From Nonomuraea turcica (GTDB lineage: Bacteria > Actinomycetota > Actinomycetes > Streptosporangiales > Streptosporangiaceae): a DNA stretch of 64,000 nt. Numbering within the stretch: position 1 is the first letter of the stretch; every line of letters starts with the position of its first letter. The position numbers were made by a program, and so were the translations under genes. The notes under the pieces were generated by a model. The model was not told the origin of the DNA. It saw only the letters and a list, made by a program, of their open reading frames with translations, and ran no database searches. The stretch covers positions 1-64,000 of the forward strand of contig NZ_JAUZQF010000017.1 in assembly GCF_030718205.1 (NCBI RefSeq), read 5' to 3'. Shown piece after piece: positions 8,475 through 17,388 of this stretch.

Positions 8475-9896
8475 TCAGTCGATCGCGAACGTGCGCAGGA
8501 CCAGGCCTGTTCTGGGCTTGGGGCCGAAGGAGGTGGACTTGCGGGGGACGCGTTCACCGCCTGCGGCGACGGCCAGCACGTCGTCGATCGCCAGTGGCTT
8601 GAGGATCACGGCGGTGCCCCCGGTTCGCGCGGCCAGCCGCACTGCGGCCTCCGCGTCGTGGTGGACGATCCGTACGGTCTCCTCGTCGTCACGCATGCCC
8701 CAGACCTTGGGCAGGACGAACTCGGTGAGGATGGAGGTGTTGAGGGCGTTCCAGCGGTCGGAGTGGTCGGGCGGCATGGCATGAGCCAGCTGGACGGGGT
8801 CGGGATCCGTGAGGAGGTGCACGCCGTTCGCGCCGGCGAGCAGGAATGCCGGTTCCTGGGCGTTCTCGAGCTCGGCCAGGCCCTCGGCCAGGTCGTCAAA
8901 GTCGCGGACCCGCCACGAGCCCCTGGCCTTGGCGGTCGCCTCGGCCAGCGGGAGGCCGGGGATCACGCGATGGATGGCCTTGAGATCGGGCGGATACGCG
9001 GTGGAATCGACGAGCAAGGCGAGGCCGAAGTCCCACGGGGCGAGCAGGCCTCCCACGGGGGACGGCCGGCCCTCCTCGGCGTGCTCGGCGGCTCGGTTGT
9101 CGCGTTTCGGGTGGTCGGGGCGCGGAGGTCGGCGGGTGGCTCGTTCTTGGCGCTGGAGTACGCGGTACGTCGCGTACCTGTGATGGCCGTCGGCGATCAA
9201 CGCCTGCCGATCACGGAGGTCGGCGTTGATCGCGGCGATCTCCGTCTCGTCCGTGATCGCCCATAGGCGGTGCGTGAGGCCGTCCTCCGTGTGCGCGGTC
9301 ACGAGGGGGTGGCGCTTCGTGGCCACCTCGTCCACCAAGCGGGAGGCGGCGCGGTCAGCGCCCTCGTAGAGGAGGAAGATCGGTTCGAGGTTGGCCTTCG
9401 TGGTGCTCATGAGCGCGAGCCGGTCGGCGACCGGGCCCGGCATCACGTCCTCGTGGGGCAGGATGATGTGCTGGCCGGGGTCGGCCAGGCCCACGTCGCC
9501 GATCAGGCCGCGCTGGACGACGCCCGGTCCGCTCTGCTCGTACACGTAGAGCGCCGGAGCCTCGTCCGGAACCAGGATGCCCGCCTCCAGCCAGGCGCGC
9601 AGCGTGTCCCGGGCGTCGGCGTACCGTGCTTCGAGCGGGACCGCGGCGGGTCGGGCGACGCCAGCGCCGGAGTCGGTCGTTGTGGTTGCGGGAGAGGAGT
9701 TGCCCGGATTGGGGCAGGGGAGGATGAGGCGGACGACGTTGTTCGGGTGAAGCTTCAGGAGGGCGTCCACGTCCGCGTCAGAGATCAGGTCGTAGGGTGG
9801 GGAGGTCACCTTGGCGGGATCTTCGACGGCGAACCGTACCCCTCGGAAGGGCCGCAGCACGAGTCCATTCGGCACCGGCAGTTCAGGAATCCCCAT
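8475..9896 (-). CDS. DUF1015 family protein
   Basis: A 473-residue protein with the DUF1015 hallmarks: FRGVRFAVEDPAKVTSPPYD at the N-terminus, ALYVYEQ, LPHEDVMPGPVADRL, and the strongly conserved IADGHHRYATY near residue 243. The central insert at about 255-285 is basic and charged. The family is widespread and found near serine biosynthesis genes in some bacteria, where a kinase role has been proposed; nothing here fixes its substrate. ATG at 9896 gives MGIPELPVPNG; another ATG lies 9 nt upstream. The frame stays open further upstream, but that part has no conserved features. It is monocistronic. Confidence 0.85.
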   Translation of the reverse strand: MGIPELPVPNGLVLRPFRGVRFAVEDPAKVTSPPYDLISDADVDALLKLHPNNVVRLILPCPNPGNSSPATTTTDSGAGVARPAAVPLEARYADARDTLRAWLEAGILVPDEAPALYVYEQSGPGVVQRGLIGDVGLADPGQHIILPHEDVMPGPVADRLALMSTTKANLEPIFLLYEGADRAASRLVDEVATKRHPLVTAHTEDGLTHRLWAITDETEIAAINADLRDRQALIADGHHRYATYRVLQRQERATRRPPRPDHPKRDNRAAEHAEEGRPSPVGGLLAPWDFGLALLVDSTAYPPDLKAIHRVIPGLPLAEATAKARGSWRVRDFDDLAEGLAELENAQEPAFLLAGANGVHLLTDPDPVQLAHAMPPDHSDRWNALNTSILTEFVLPKVWGMRDDEETVRIVHHDAEAAVRLAARTGGTAVILKPLAIDDVLAVAAGGERVPRKSTSFGPKPRTGLVLRTFAID

Positions 9897-10080
9897 ACCG
9901 GGCATGCTCCCATAAATGCTTGCGCCTTCCGGGAGCCGCCCCTTGGTTGCAGCCGTGCCCGCTCCACAGCGGGGCAGAGCGGGTCTGTCGTCCAGCGGCC
10001 AACTGCACACCCACCTGGAAGGAGGGGGCTTGCTCTCAAGACTTCCGGCCGGCTCCCGGACGACCGCGGCGTCCGAGCGG

Positions 10081-10109
10081 TTGACAACGCCCAGGCGGCA
10101 CGTTGTAAC
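10081..10109 (+). promoter_or_regulatory. Candidate sigma-70-type promoter for the TPR gene
   Basis: TTGACA at 10081-10086 is followed after 17 nt by TGTAAC at 10104-10109, a good -35 and an acceptable -10 hexamer. It lies about 90 nt upstream of the ATG at 10196. Confidence 0.4.
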
Positions 10110-10140
10110 CATGGTATCACTCATCGTCACTTCAGGCTTA

Positions 10141-10159
10141 CTCCGTCCTGAAGGCGGAG
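10141..10159 (+). repeat. Third TGAA-loop hairpin, similar to those at 8036 and 8367
   Basis: CTCCG-T-CC-TGAA-GG-CGGAG forms a 7-bp stem with one bulge. The CCTGAAGG core is the same as in the two hairpins on the other side of the DUF1015 gene. It is in the 5' leader of the TPR gene, downstream of the candidate promoter, so it could also act as an RNA leader structure. Confidence 0.4.
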
Positions 10160-10195
10160 TCTCCGGCAAAGGATCAAGAAAGGGAGTCTTCACCC

Positions 10196-10618
10196 ATGGC
10201 TCCAGATGGAAACCCCAATGATGAGAACTCGGGCACTCCCCGGGGCACTGTTTACGATTGGTACCAGCGCGGGGTCAAGCTGCTCCAAGAAGGCAGTCCC
10301 GCCGCCGCGGCCGCCCTGCTCGAGCGTGCCGCCGCGGCCGAGCCGGAATCGCGCAGCATTCTTGAGGCGCTGGCCCGGGCCCAGTTCAATTCCCGGCAGT
10401 ACGCCGAGGCCGCGGCCAGTTTCCGGCAGATCGTGGACGCCAATCCGGCGGAGGATTACGCCTACTTCGGGCTGGGGTTGTCGTTGTGGCGGACCGGTGA
10501 TGTGGAAGGGGCGCAGGAACCGCTGGCCATCGCGGTCGCCATGCGACCCGATGAGCGGCATTACGTGTCGGCGTTGAAGAGCGTCCGCGCTACCTTGCGC
10601 GCTCGCCGGGAAATGTAG
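10196..10618 (+). CDS. Small tetratricopeptide repeat protein
   Basis: A 140-residue protein with about three TPR units: YDWYQRGVKLLQEGSPAAAAALLERA, ILEALARAQFNSRQYAEAAASFRQI and YAYFGLGLSLWRTGDVEGAQEPL. These pack as helix-turn-helix pairs that serve as protein-interaction surfaces. It has no signal peptide and no transmembrane segment. AGAAAGGGAG precedes the ATG at suitable spacing. It is a conserved actinobacterial companion of the HAD-IIA/tlyA/nadK/recN region. Partner and role are unknown. Confidence 0.85.
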   Translation: MAPDGNPNDENSGTPRGTVYDWYQRGVKLLQEGSPAAAAALLERAAAAEPESRSILEALARAQFNSRQYAEAAASFRQIVDANPAEDYAYFGLGLSLWRTGDVEGAQEPLAIAVAMRPDERHYVSALKSVRATLRARREM

Positions 10619-10802
10619 GCTCATTGCGTTTCGTTGTCGGGCGCTTTCCCCGGGCGTTGCGGTGGCGGGGGCATTGCCGTCAGGGGCCCGGATGGCCCGG
10701 TGGTGGGTGACAGGGCCCGTCGGGGCTGGTGGCGCGTGAGGAGGCCGGATTGTTCGGCGCTAGAGTCTCACGCGGCCTGAGAGGCAAACGGGAAGAGGCG
10801 CT

Positions 10803-11777
10803 GTGCTGATCGACGGGTACGACACCCTGCTGCTCGACCTCGACGGCGTGGTCTACTTGGGCAGCCACGCGGTGCCCGGGGCGCCGCAGGCCCTGGAGGA
10901 AGCGCGCGGGCAGGGCGTGCGGCTGGCCTACGTCACGAACAACGCCTCCCGTACACCGGCCGCCATCGCCGCCCATCTGCGCGAGCTCGGTGCGCCTGCG
11001 ACGGCCGAGGATGTGGTGACCTCGGCACAGGCCGCCGCCCGGCTCATCGCGGAAAGAGTGCCGCCCGGGTCGAACGTGCTCGTGGTCGGCGGCTCCGGGC
11101 TGCGGATGGCCGTACGGGATCGAGGGCTTCGACCGGTTTCGACGGCCAACGAGTCGCCTGTCGCCGTGGTGCAGGGGATCGCGCCGGGGTTGTCGTACGG
11201 ACTGCTGTCCGAAGGCGCGCTGGCGGTGCGGCAGGGTGCGTGGTTCGTGGCGTCCAACCGCGACAGCACGATGCCCACCGGCCGGGGCGAGTTGCCGGGC
11301 AACGGGGCGATGGTGCGGGTCATCGCCGCGGCCACCGGGGTGGAGCCGGTGTACGCGGGCAAACCGGATCCGCCGCTGCACCGGGAGTCGATGATCCGTA
11401 CGGGGGCTCGGCGGCCGCTGGTCGTGGGAGATCGGCTGGACACCGACATCGAGGGTGCGGCCAATGCCGGGGTGGACAGCCTGCTGGTGCTGACGGGAGT
11501 GGCCGCGGCCGTCGACGTGCTGACGGCGGAGCCGCGGCACCGGCCCACATACGTCGCGGCGGATCTGCGAGCGCTGCGCCTGCCCTATCCCGAGGTGCGG
11601 GACGGGGCCTGCGGGGGCTGGCGGGCCCTGTGGAAGGACGGGGCGCTGCGGCTGGAAGGGGACGGGAGCAGGATCGACGGGCTGCGGGCGGCTTGCGATG
11701 CGGCGTGGGCGGCGGCTGGAGAGGGACGGGTCGAGGAGGACGCGGTCAAGCCCGTGCTGGATCGCATCGCCGGGTGA
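10803..11777 (+). CDS. HAD-superfamily IIA (NagD-like) hydrolase
   Basis: A 324-residue phosphatase of the HAD-IIA class. Motif I DLDGVVY is near residue 12 with the nucleophile and acid/base aspartates, motif II is YVTNNASRTP, the Lys of motif III is in YAGKPDP, and motif IV is VVGDRLDTDIEGA. Such enzymes dephosphorylate small sugar or nucleotide phosphates. The C-terminal 60 residues (after TYVAADLRAL) are an actinobacterial extension. The start is GTG. It precedes the SCP2-tlyA-nadK-recN segment as in other actinomycetes. Confidence 0.9.
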   Translation: MLIDGYDTLLLDLDGVVYLGSHAVPGAPQALEEARGQGVRLAYVTNNASRTPAAIAAHLRELGAPATAEDVVTSAQAAARLIAERVPPGSNVLVVGGSGLRMAVRDRGLRPVSTANESPVAVVQGIAPGLSYGLLSEGALAVRQGAWFVASNRDSTMPTGRGELPGNGAMVRVIAAATGVEPVYAGKPDPPLHRESMIRTGARRPLVVGDRLDTDIEGAANAGVDSLLVLTGVAAAVDVLTAEPRHRPTYVAADLRALRLPYPEVRDGACGGWRALWKDGALRLEGDGSRIDGLRAACDAAWAAAGEGRVEEDAVKPVLDRIAG

Positions 11778-11892
11778 GCCGATGCGCGCGTCGGGCTGGC
11801 GCGTGATAGAGCCGCCTGCACCACGTTGCTGTTCGCCCGTCGCCAAATGATTAACGCTGTCATTAAATAACTTGGGCGGTCGATCGGCTCGT

Positions 11893-12240
11893 CTAGATCA
11901 GCTTTCGTAGCCGCAGCAGGTCTCCGAAGCTCGCGTCGATTTTCACCCGGCCGCCGAGCAGCGCACGCGCCAGGTCCAGCTCCCCGTCGACCAGCGCGAT
12001 CAGGTCGTCGCTCGCGATCGTGATCTTCACGTCGGCGGGCTTGCCGTCCGCCGGCGGCTGCTCCGTGAACGGGTCGAGCCCCCCGTGGTGCAGCCGGCCA
12101 TAGAAGATCACGTCAAGGTCGGGCACACGGCAGCTGACCGTGCGTTCCACCACGTGCTTGGCCCGGTCCTCCTCGTCGATCTCGTCGAACTGGGCGACGA
12201 GCTTCACCAGTGCCGCCCGGCACTCCTCGACGCTTGCCAT
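11893..12240 (-). CDS. SCP2 sterol-binding-fold domain protein
   Basis: A 115-residue protein beginning MASVEECRAALVKLVAQF. It has the SCP2-like pattern of a small alpha/beta lipid-binding fold: ERTVSCRVPDLDVIFYGRL, ADVKITIASDDLIALVDGELDLARALLGGRVKI, and a terminal FGDLLRLRKLI. Homologues bind hydrophobic ligands in other organisms; the actinobacterial member has no proven ligand. ATG at 12240 has AAGGA about 9 nt upstream; longer in-frame extensions lack conserved sequence. It is transcribed opposite to its neighbours. Confidence 0.85.
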   Translation of the reverse strand: MASVEECRAALVKLVAQFDEIDEEDRAKHVVERTVSCRVPDLDVIFYGRLHHGGLDPFTEQPPADGKPADVKITIASDDLIALVDGELDLARALLGGRVKIDASFGDLLRLRKLI

Positions 12241-12367
12241 GATGCGCATCCTTTCTCTTCCTTTACGGACCGTAGCGTTCCACATCACTAGCACCCCCGT
12301 ATGACCTTCAACGTGTGACACGCCTGCCAAGGTCCCGCGCGCTCGCGGGAGGCGTTACGGTCGAATC

Positions 12368-12586
12368 ATGAGTGAGCTGCCGGAGGAGACCGGCGACGAG
12401 CGGGTCGACGCCATCGTGGCCGGCCTCGGCCGTCTGGGCGAGCTGCCGGTCGGCGCCCACGTGGCCGTCTTCGACGAGGCGTTTTCCGAGCTCGAGGCCA
12501 CGCTGGCGGCCGTCGAAGCCGCGGAGGCCACGCAGGTCCCAGCAGCCCCAATAGCCGCGGGCGAGCCGGCGCCGGGTGAGCGGTGA
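12368..12586 (+). CDS. Conserved small acidic protein upstream of tlyA
   Basis: A 72-residue, Glu/Ala-rich acidic protein. ERVDAIVAGLGRLGELPVGAHVAVFDE is the recognisable part and the C-terminus is Pro/Ala-rich. It is a known but uncharacterised actinobacterial family found at this place. Its stop overlaps the tlyA GTG start by 4 nt, so the two are co-translated. Its role is unknown; an adaptor or partner role for TlyA is possible from coupling alone. Confidence 0.75.
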   Translation: MSELPEETGDERVDAIVAGLGRLGELPVGAHVAVFDEAFSELEATLAAVEAAEATQVPAAPIAAGEPAPGER

Positions 12587-13395
12587 CCCGGAGGATCCGC
12601 CTCGACAGCGAGCTGGTGCGCCGGGGCCTGGCGAGGTCACGCGAGCAGGCGGCCCAGCTCATCGACGACGGCCGGGTCACCGTCGGCGGCCAGCTGGCAC
12701 GCAAGCCCGCCACCCAGGTCGACACCGCCTCCCCCATCGTCGTGGCCGCCTCGGATGACGGCCCCGACTACGTTTCGCGCGGAGCGCACAAGCTGCTCGG
12801 CGCGCTGGACACGTTCCGGAGCCTGACCGTCGAGGGCCGCAGGTGTCTCGACGCGGGGGCCTCCACGGGCGGGTTCACCGACGTGCTGCTGCGCCGCGGC
12901 GCGGCGCACGTGCTGGCCGTCGACGTCGGCTACGGCCAGTTGGCCTGGTCGTTGCGGACCGACGAGCGAGTGACGGTGATGGAACGGGTCAACGTCCGCG
13001 ATCTGACCCCCGGCATGGTCGGCGAGCCGCCCACGCTGATCGTGGGCGATCTGTCGTTCATCTCGCTGCGGCTGGTGCTGCCCGCTCTGGCCGCGGTCGC
13101 CGCCCCCCAGGCGGATTTCGTGCTGCTGGTCAAGCCGCAGTTCGAGGTGGGCAAGGACCTCGTCGGGGCGGGCGGCGTCGTGCGTGATCCCGAGCTGCGG
13201 CGGCAGTCCGTGCGCGACGCCGCCGCCAAGGCACGGGAGCTGGGGCTGACCGTGCGCGGCGTGACCGCCAGCCCGTTGCCCGGACCGTCGGGAAATGTGG
13301 AATATCTGCTCTGGCTGGGCAAGGGAGAGGGCGAGCCGCCGGTCGCCGACCTCGAAGCCGAAATCCAGCGTGCCGTCGCGGAAGGGCCGCAATGA
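12583..13395 (+). CDS. tlyA: TlyA family rRNA 2'-O-methyltransferase/haemolysin-like protein
   Basis: A 270-residue protein with an N-terminal S4 RNA-binding domain (residues about 1-62, RIRLDSELVRRGLARSREQA) and an FtsJ/RrmJ-type methyltransferase domain. The SAM motif is CLDAGASTGGFTDVLLRRGA near residue 87, with DLSFISLRLVLP and LLVKPQFEVG further on. In mycobacteria TlyA methylates 16S and 23S rRNA cytidines and confers capreomycin sensitivity. Genes lacking the 16S activity also exist, so the exact target is not decided here. It overlaps both neighbours by 4 nt. Confidence 0.92.
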   Translation: MTRRIRLDSELVRRGLARSREQAAQLIDDGRVTVGGQLARKPATQVDTASPIVVAASDDGPDYVSRGAHKLLGALDTFRSLTVEGRRCLDAGASTGGFTDVLLRRGAAHVLAVDVGYGQLAWSLRTDERVTVMERVNVRDLTPGMVGEPPTLIVGDLSFISLRLVLPALAAVAAPQADFVLLVKPQFEVGKDLVGAGGVVRDPELRRQSVRDAAAKARELGLTVRGVTASPLPGPSGNVEYLLWLGKGEGEPPVADLEAEIQRAVAEGPQ

Positions 13396-14291
13396 ACCGG
13401 ACCGTGCTGGTCGCCGTGCACACCGGGCGGGACGCCGCCGTCGAGAGCGCCCGCCTGGTCATCAACCGGCTGGTCGACGCCGGGATCACCGTCAGAGTGC
13501 TCGAGTCAGAGGCGGGCGAGATCGGTTGCTCCGGGGTCAAGGCGGTGCCCGGCGACCCGAGCGCCGTCAAGGACGCCGAGGTCATGATGGTGCTCGGCGG
13601 CGACGGCTCGCTGCTGCGCGCCGCCGAGCTGGCCAGGCCCGCCGGCACACCGCTGCTGGGGGTCAATCTCGGGCATGTCGGGTTCCTGGCCGAGGCGGAG
13701 GTCGACGACCTGGCCGCGGCGGTCGACAGCGTCGTGGCCGGCCGCTACGACGTCGAGGAGCGCATGACGATCGACGTGATCGCCCGGCTGAACGGCCGCG
13801 TGCTCGCCGACACGTGGGCGCTCAACGAGGCCACCGTCGAAAAGCAGGAACGCATGCTCGAGGTGGTCACCGAGATCGACGGCCGGCCCCTGTCGCGCTG
13901 GGGCTGCGACGGCGTGATCTGCGCCACGCCGACGGGCTCGACCGCCTATGCCTTCTCGGCGGGCGGGCCTGTGGTGTGGCCGGAGGTCGACGCGCTGCTC
14001 ATGCTGCCCATCAGCGCCCACGCGTTGTTCGCCAAGCCGCTGGTGGTCTCACCACGCTCCACGCTGGCCGTGGAGATCCTGCCGGACACACCGGGCGGCG
14101 TCCTGTGGTGCGACGGGCGGCGCCGCTTCGAGCTGCCGTCCGGCTCGCGGGTGGAGGTGCGCAGAGGCGCCGAGCCCGTGCGCCTGGCGCGGCTGCACGG
14201 GGTGGAGAGCACCGGCGCGCCGTTCACCGACAGGCTGGTCGCCAAGTTCGAGCTTCCTGTTCAGGGCTGGCGCGGAAGGGTGCGACCCTGA
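13392..14291 (+). CDS. nadK: NAD kinase
   Basis: A 299-residue ATP-NAD kinase producing NADP+. The conserved GGDGSLLRAAE is near residue 68 and the NAD-binding CATPTGSTAYAFSAGGPV near residue 177. NEATVEKQERMLEV matches the NE/D motif. ATGA overlap with tlyA indicates one transcript. Length and order (tlyA-nadK-recN) are typical of Actinobacteria. It supplies NADP+ for the NADPH-forming enzymes, including Zwf further along in this window. Confidence 0.96.
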   Translation: MNRTVLVAVHTGRDAAVESARLVINRLVDAGITVRVLESEAGEIGCSGVKAVPGDPSAVKDAEVMMVLGGDGSLLRAAELARPAGTPLLGVNLGHVGFLAEAEVDDLAAAVDSVVAGRYDVEERMTIDVIARLNGRVLADTWALNEATVEKQERMLEVVTEIDGRPLSRWGCDGVICATPTGSTAYAFSAGGPVVWPEVDALLMLPISAHALFAKPLVVSPRSTLAVEILPDTPGGVLWCDGRRRFELPSGSRVEVRRGAEPVRLARLHGVESTGAPFTDRLVAKFELPVQGWRGRVRP

Positions 14292-14324
14292 GTGAATGGG
14301 AGGCGGAGCGCGTAGGATCACGTG

Positions 14325-14338
14325 GGCACACGTGTTCG
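14325..14338 (+). promoter_or_regulatory. Candidate LexA (SOS) box upstream of recN
   Basis: GGCACACGTGTTCG differs at two positions from CGAACACGTGTTCG, an instance of the actinobacterial/Bacillus-type LexA consensus CGAAC-N4-GTTCG. It lies about 70 nt before the recN start, between nadK and recN. It would explain damage induction of recN, but one half-site is degraded. Confidence 0.35.
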
Positions 14339-14408
14339 GAGACGATCCGTGGACCATCAGTGAGACGATCCGTGTGACCGAAAGACACGGCAGTGACGGG
14401 AGTGGGCA

Positions 14409-16118
14409 GTGCGACCAAGGGTCGAGGAGGTCCGCATCCAGGGGCTCGGCGTCATCGACGAGGCCGTGCTCGAGCTTTCGCCGGGGTTCAACGTGGTCAC
14501 CGGCGAGACGGGCGCGGGCAAGACGATGGTCGTCACCGGGCTCGGGCTGTTGTTCGGTGGCCGGGCCGACCCCTCGCGCATCCGCCCGGGCGCCGACCGT
14601 GCGAGCGTGGAGGGCACGCTGGTCATCGAGTCCGGCGGGCGGGTCGCCCAGCAGGTCGAGGACATCGGCGGCGAGGTCGAGGACGGCGTGCTGATCATCT
14701 CGCGTGCCGTGTCGGCGGAGGGCCGGTCCAGGGCCTGGCTCGGCGGCCGCACGGTGCCTGTCGGCACCCTGACCTACCTGGCCGACGACCTGGTGGCGGT
14801 GCACGGGCAGATGGACCAGCAGCGGCTGCTCCAGCCCGCCAGGCAGCGGGCCGCGCTGGACCGATACGCCGGCAACGAGCTCGTCAAGCCGCTGCGGGCC
14901 TACGCGCAGACGTACAAACGGCACAAGCAGGTCGCCGCGCTGCTGGAGGAGCTGACCACCAGGGCGAGGGAGCGGGCGCAGGAGGCCGACATGCTGCGCT
15001 TCGGCCTGGAGGAGATCGAGAAGGTCGACCCCAAGCCGGGCGAGGACGCCGACCTGCGCTCGGAGGAGGAGCGGCTCTCGCACGCGGACGCGTTGCGCAG
15101 CGCCGCGACCACCGCGCACACCGCGCTGCTCGGCGACCCCATGGAGGCGGCCGGCAGCCCTCATGATGTGATCTCGCTGCTCGGCGAGGCGCGTGCGGCC
15201 GTGGAGACGGTGCGCGACTTCGACACCCAGCTCGCCGGCGTGGCCGACCGGCTGGCCGAGGCCGGATACCTGATCTCCGACGTGGCCACGGACCTGGCGG
15301 CGTACGCCGAGTCGATCGAGTCCGATCCGGCGCGGCTGGCGGCCGTGCAGGAACGCCGCTCCGTGTTGTCCGGACTTATCAGGAAATATGCCGAGGACAG
15401 TGCCGGGGTCCTGGCGTGGGCGCAGCAGGCCGCGGCCCGGCTGGCCGAGCTGGAAGGTGACGACGAGCGCATCGACGAGCTGACCCGCGAGCACGATGAG
15501 CTGACCGACAAGCTCACCGACCTGGCCGGCGAGCTGACCAGGGTGCGCGAGGCCGCCGCCGAGCGGTTCGGTCAGGCCGTCACCGAGGAGCTGACGGCGC
15601 TGGCCATGCCGCATGCCAGGGTCGTCGTGCAGCTCAGCCGGAGCGCGGAGTTCGGCCCCGAAGGGGTCGACGAGGTGGAGCTGCGGATGGCCGCCCACCC
15701 CGCCGCGCCGCCGCTGCCGCTCAACAAGGGCGCCTCCGGCGGTGAGCTGAGCCGGGTGATGCTCGCGATCGAGGTGGTGTTCGCCGGTGCGGATCCGGTG
15801 CCGACGTTCGTGTTCGACGAGGTCGACGCGGGTGTCGGCGGCAAGGCCGCGGTGGAGATCGGGCGCCGGCTCGCCCGGCTGGCCCGCACCGCCCAAGTGA
15901 TCGTCGTCACCCACCTGCCGCAGGTGGCCGCGTTCGCCGACCAGCACCTCGTGGTCGAGAAGGCGAGCGACGGCAGCGTCGTGCGCAGCGGCGTCACCGC
16001 GCTCGACCACGAGGGCCGGGTGCGTGAGCTGTCCCGCATGCTGGCCGGTCTGGAAGACTCCGAGCTCGGCCGGGCGCACGCCGAGGAACTCCTGGGGCTC
16101 GCCGCGACGGATCGGTGA
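14409..16118 (+). CDS. recN: DNA repair ATPase RecN
   Basis: A 569-residue SMC-like ATPase for double-strand-break repair. Walker A is GETGAGKTMVV near residue 32, long coiled-coil arms span the middle (about 160-370), the signature is LNKGASGGELSRV near residue 438, and Walker B is TFVFDEVDAGVGG near residue 466, followed by the D-loop/His switch VIVVTHLPQVAAF. It acts on chromosomal DNA with RecA. It is preceded by a 117-nt gap containing a candidate LexA site. Length matches the family. Confidence 0.97.
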   Translation: MRPRVEEVRIQGLGVIDEAVLELSPGFNVVTGETGAGKTMVVTGLGLLFGGRADPSRIRPGADRASVEGTLVIESGGRVAQQVEDIGGEVEDGVLIISRAVSAEGRSRAWLGGRTVPVGTLTYLADDLVAVHGQMDQQRLLQPARQRAALDRYAGNELVKPLRAYAQTYKRHKQVAALLEELTTRARERAQEADMLRFGLEEIEKVDPKPGEDADLRSEEERLSHADALRSAATTAHTALLGDPMEAAGSPHDVISLLGEARAAVETVRDFDTQLAGVADRLAEAGYLISDVATDLAAYAESIESDPARLAAVQERRSVLSGLIRKYAEDSAGVLAWAQQAAARLAELEGDDERIDELTREHDELTDKLTDLAGELTRVREAAAERFGQAVTEELTALAMPHARVVVQLSRSAEFGPEGVDEVELRMAAHPAAPPLPLNKGASGGELSRVMLAIEVVFAGADPVPTFVFDEVDAGVGGKAAVEIGRRLARLARTAQVIVVTHLPQVAAFADQHLVVEKASDGSVVRSGVTALDHEGRVRELSRMLAGLEDSELGRAHAEELLGLAATDR

Positions 16119-16191
16119 TCCTGGGTGACATAGCGGACACGCCGCGTCATGCGTGGCCTCTGCGCTGTTTCGCTCTGGCAGGATGGTCTTG

Positions 16192-17388
16192 ATGAAGGTT
16201 CCGGGGAGCAGGATGCCGGGCCTCCGCGGCAGGAAGGTCGGTGACCTTCCCGGCATAACGGCAGTGGCGAGAATCGACCGGCGCACCAAGAGGCTCACCA
16301 AGCGCCTCCAGCCGGGGGAAATTGCGATTATCGACCATGTCGACGTGGACCGGGTCAGCGCGGAGGCGCTTGTCGCATGCGGAGCGGCGGCCGTCGTCAA
16401 CGTCGCGTCCGGCATCAGCGGCCGCTATCCCAACCTGGGGCCGCAGATCCTGCTGGACGCGGGCGTGCCGTTCGTCGACAACGCCAACACGGAGCTGTTC
16501 GAGCGGGTCAAAGACGGCGACGTCGTCAGGCTCTGCGACGGGGTCGTCTACCTCGACGAGGACGCGGTCGGCAAGGGCGAGCAGCAGACCGCCGAGGCCG
16601 TCGAGGCCGCCATGGCCGAGGCGCGCGCCGGGCTGGCCGTGCAGATCGAGGCGTTCGCCGTCAACACGATGGAATACGTCCGCGGCGAGGGCAAGCTGCT
16701 CATCGACGGGGTCGGCGTCCCCGAGATCCGGACGAACCTGGAGGGCAGGCACGTCCTCATCGTGGTGCGCGGCTACCACTACAAAGAGGACATCGCCACC
16801 CTTCGCCCATACATTCGCGAATACCGGCCCATCCTCATCGGCGTCGACGGCGGGGCCGACGCGCTGATGGAGGCCGGCTACCTGCCCGATGTGATCGTGG
16901 GCGACTTCGACTCGGTCTCCACCAAAGCCCTGACGTGCGGCGCGGAGCTCGTTGTGCACGCCTACCGCGACGGCCGGGCCCCGGGGCTGGAGCGCGTGCA
17001 CCAGCTCGGCCGTGAAGCCGTGATCTTCCCCGCCACCGGCACCAGCGAGGACATCGCGATGATCCTGGCCGACGACAAGGGCGCCGAGCTCATCGTCGCC
17101 GTCGGCACCCACGGCACGCTGGAGGAGTTCCTCGACAAGGGTCGCTCCGGCATGGCCAGCACCTTCCTCACCCGGCTGATCATCGGTAGCAAGCTCATCG
17201 ACGCCAAGGGCGTGAGCAGGCTCTACCGCAGCCGCATCTCCACCCCGTCGCTGCTGCTCCTCGTGATCACCGCGTTGATCACGATCGTCGTCGCACTCGT
17301 CTCCGCGCCGATCGGCCGCACCTGGCTGAACGGCCTGCAAGACGCCTGGAACGCGTTCATCTTCTGGCTGGTCGGACTCTTCTCGTGA
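16192..17388 (+). CDS. steA: SteA-like cytokinetic-ring protein with thiamin-pyrophosphokinase-like domain
   Basis: A 398-residue protein. The core resembles thiamin pyrophosphokinase (LIGVDGGADALMEAGYLPDV followed by IVGDFDSVS). It ends in one transmembrane segment (about residues 350-375) and a short hydrophobic tail. This is the architecture of corynebacterial SteA, which acts at the division septum with SteB. ATG at 16192 is chosen because AGGA lies 8 nt upstream. The next gene, an MctB/SteB-type protein, overlaps by 4 nt, preserving the steA-steB pair. Thiamine-related activity is not expected. Confidence 0.88.
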   Translation: MKVPGSRMPGLRGRKVGDLPGITAVARIDRRTKRLTKRLQPGEIAIIDHVDVDRVSAEALVACGAAAVVNVASGISGRYPNLGPQILLDAGVPFVDNANTELFERVKDGDVVRLCDGVVYLDEDAVGKGEQQTAEAVEAAMAEARAGLAVQIEAFAVNTMEYVRGEGKLLIDGVGVPEIRTNLEGRHVLIVVRGYHYKEDIATLRPYIREYRPILIGVDGGADALMEAGYLPDVIVGDFDSVSTKALTCGAELVVHAYRDGRAPGLERVHQLGREAVIFPATGTSEDIAMILADDKGAELIVAVGTHGTLEEFLDKGRSGMASTFLTRLIIGSKLIDAKGVSRLYRSRISTPSLLLLVITALITIVVALVSAPIGRTWLNGLQDAWNAFIFWLVGLFS

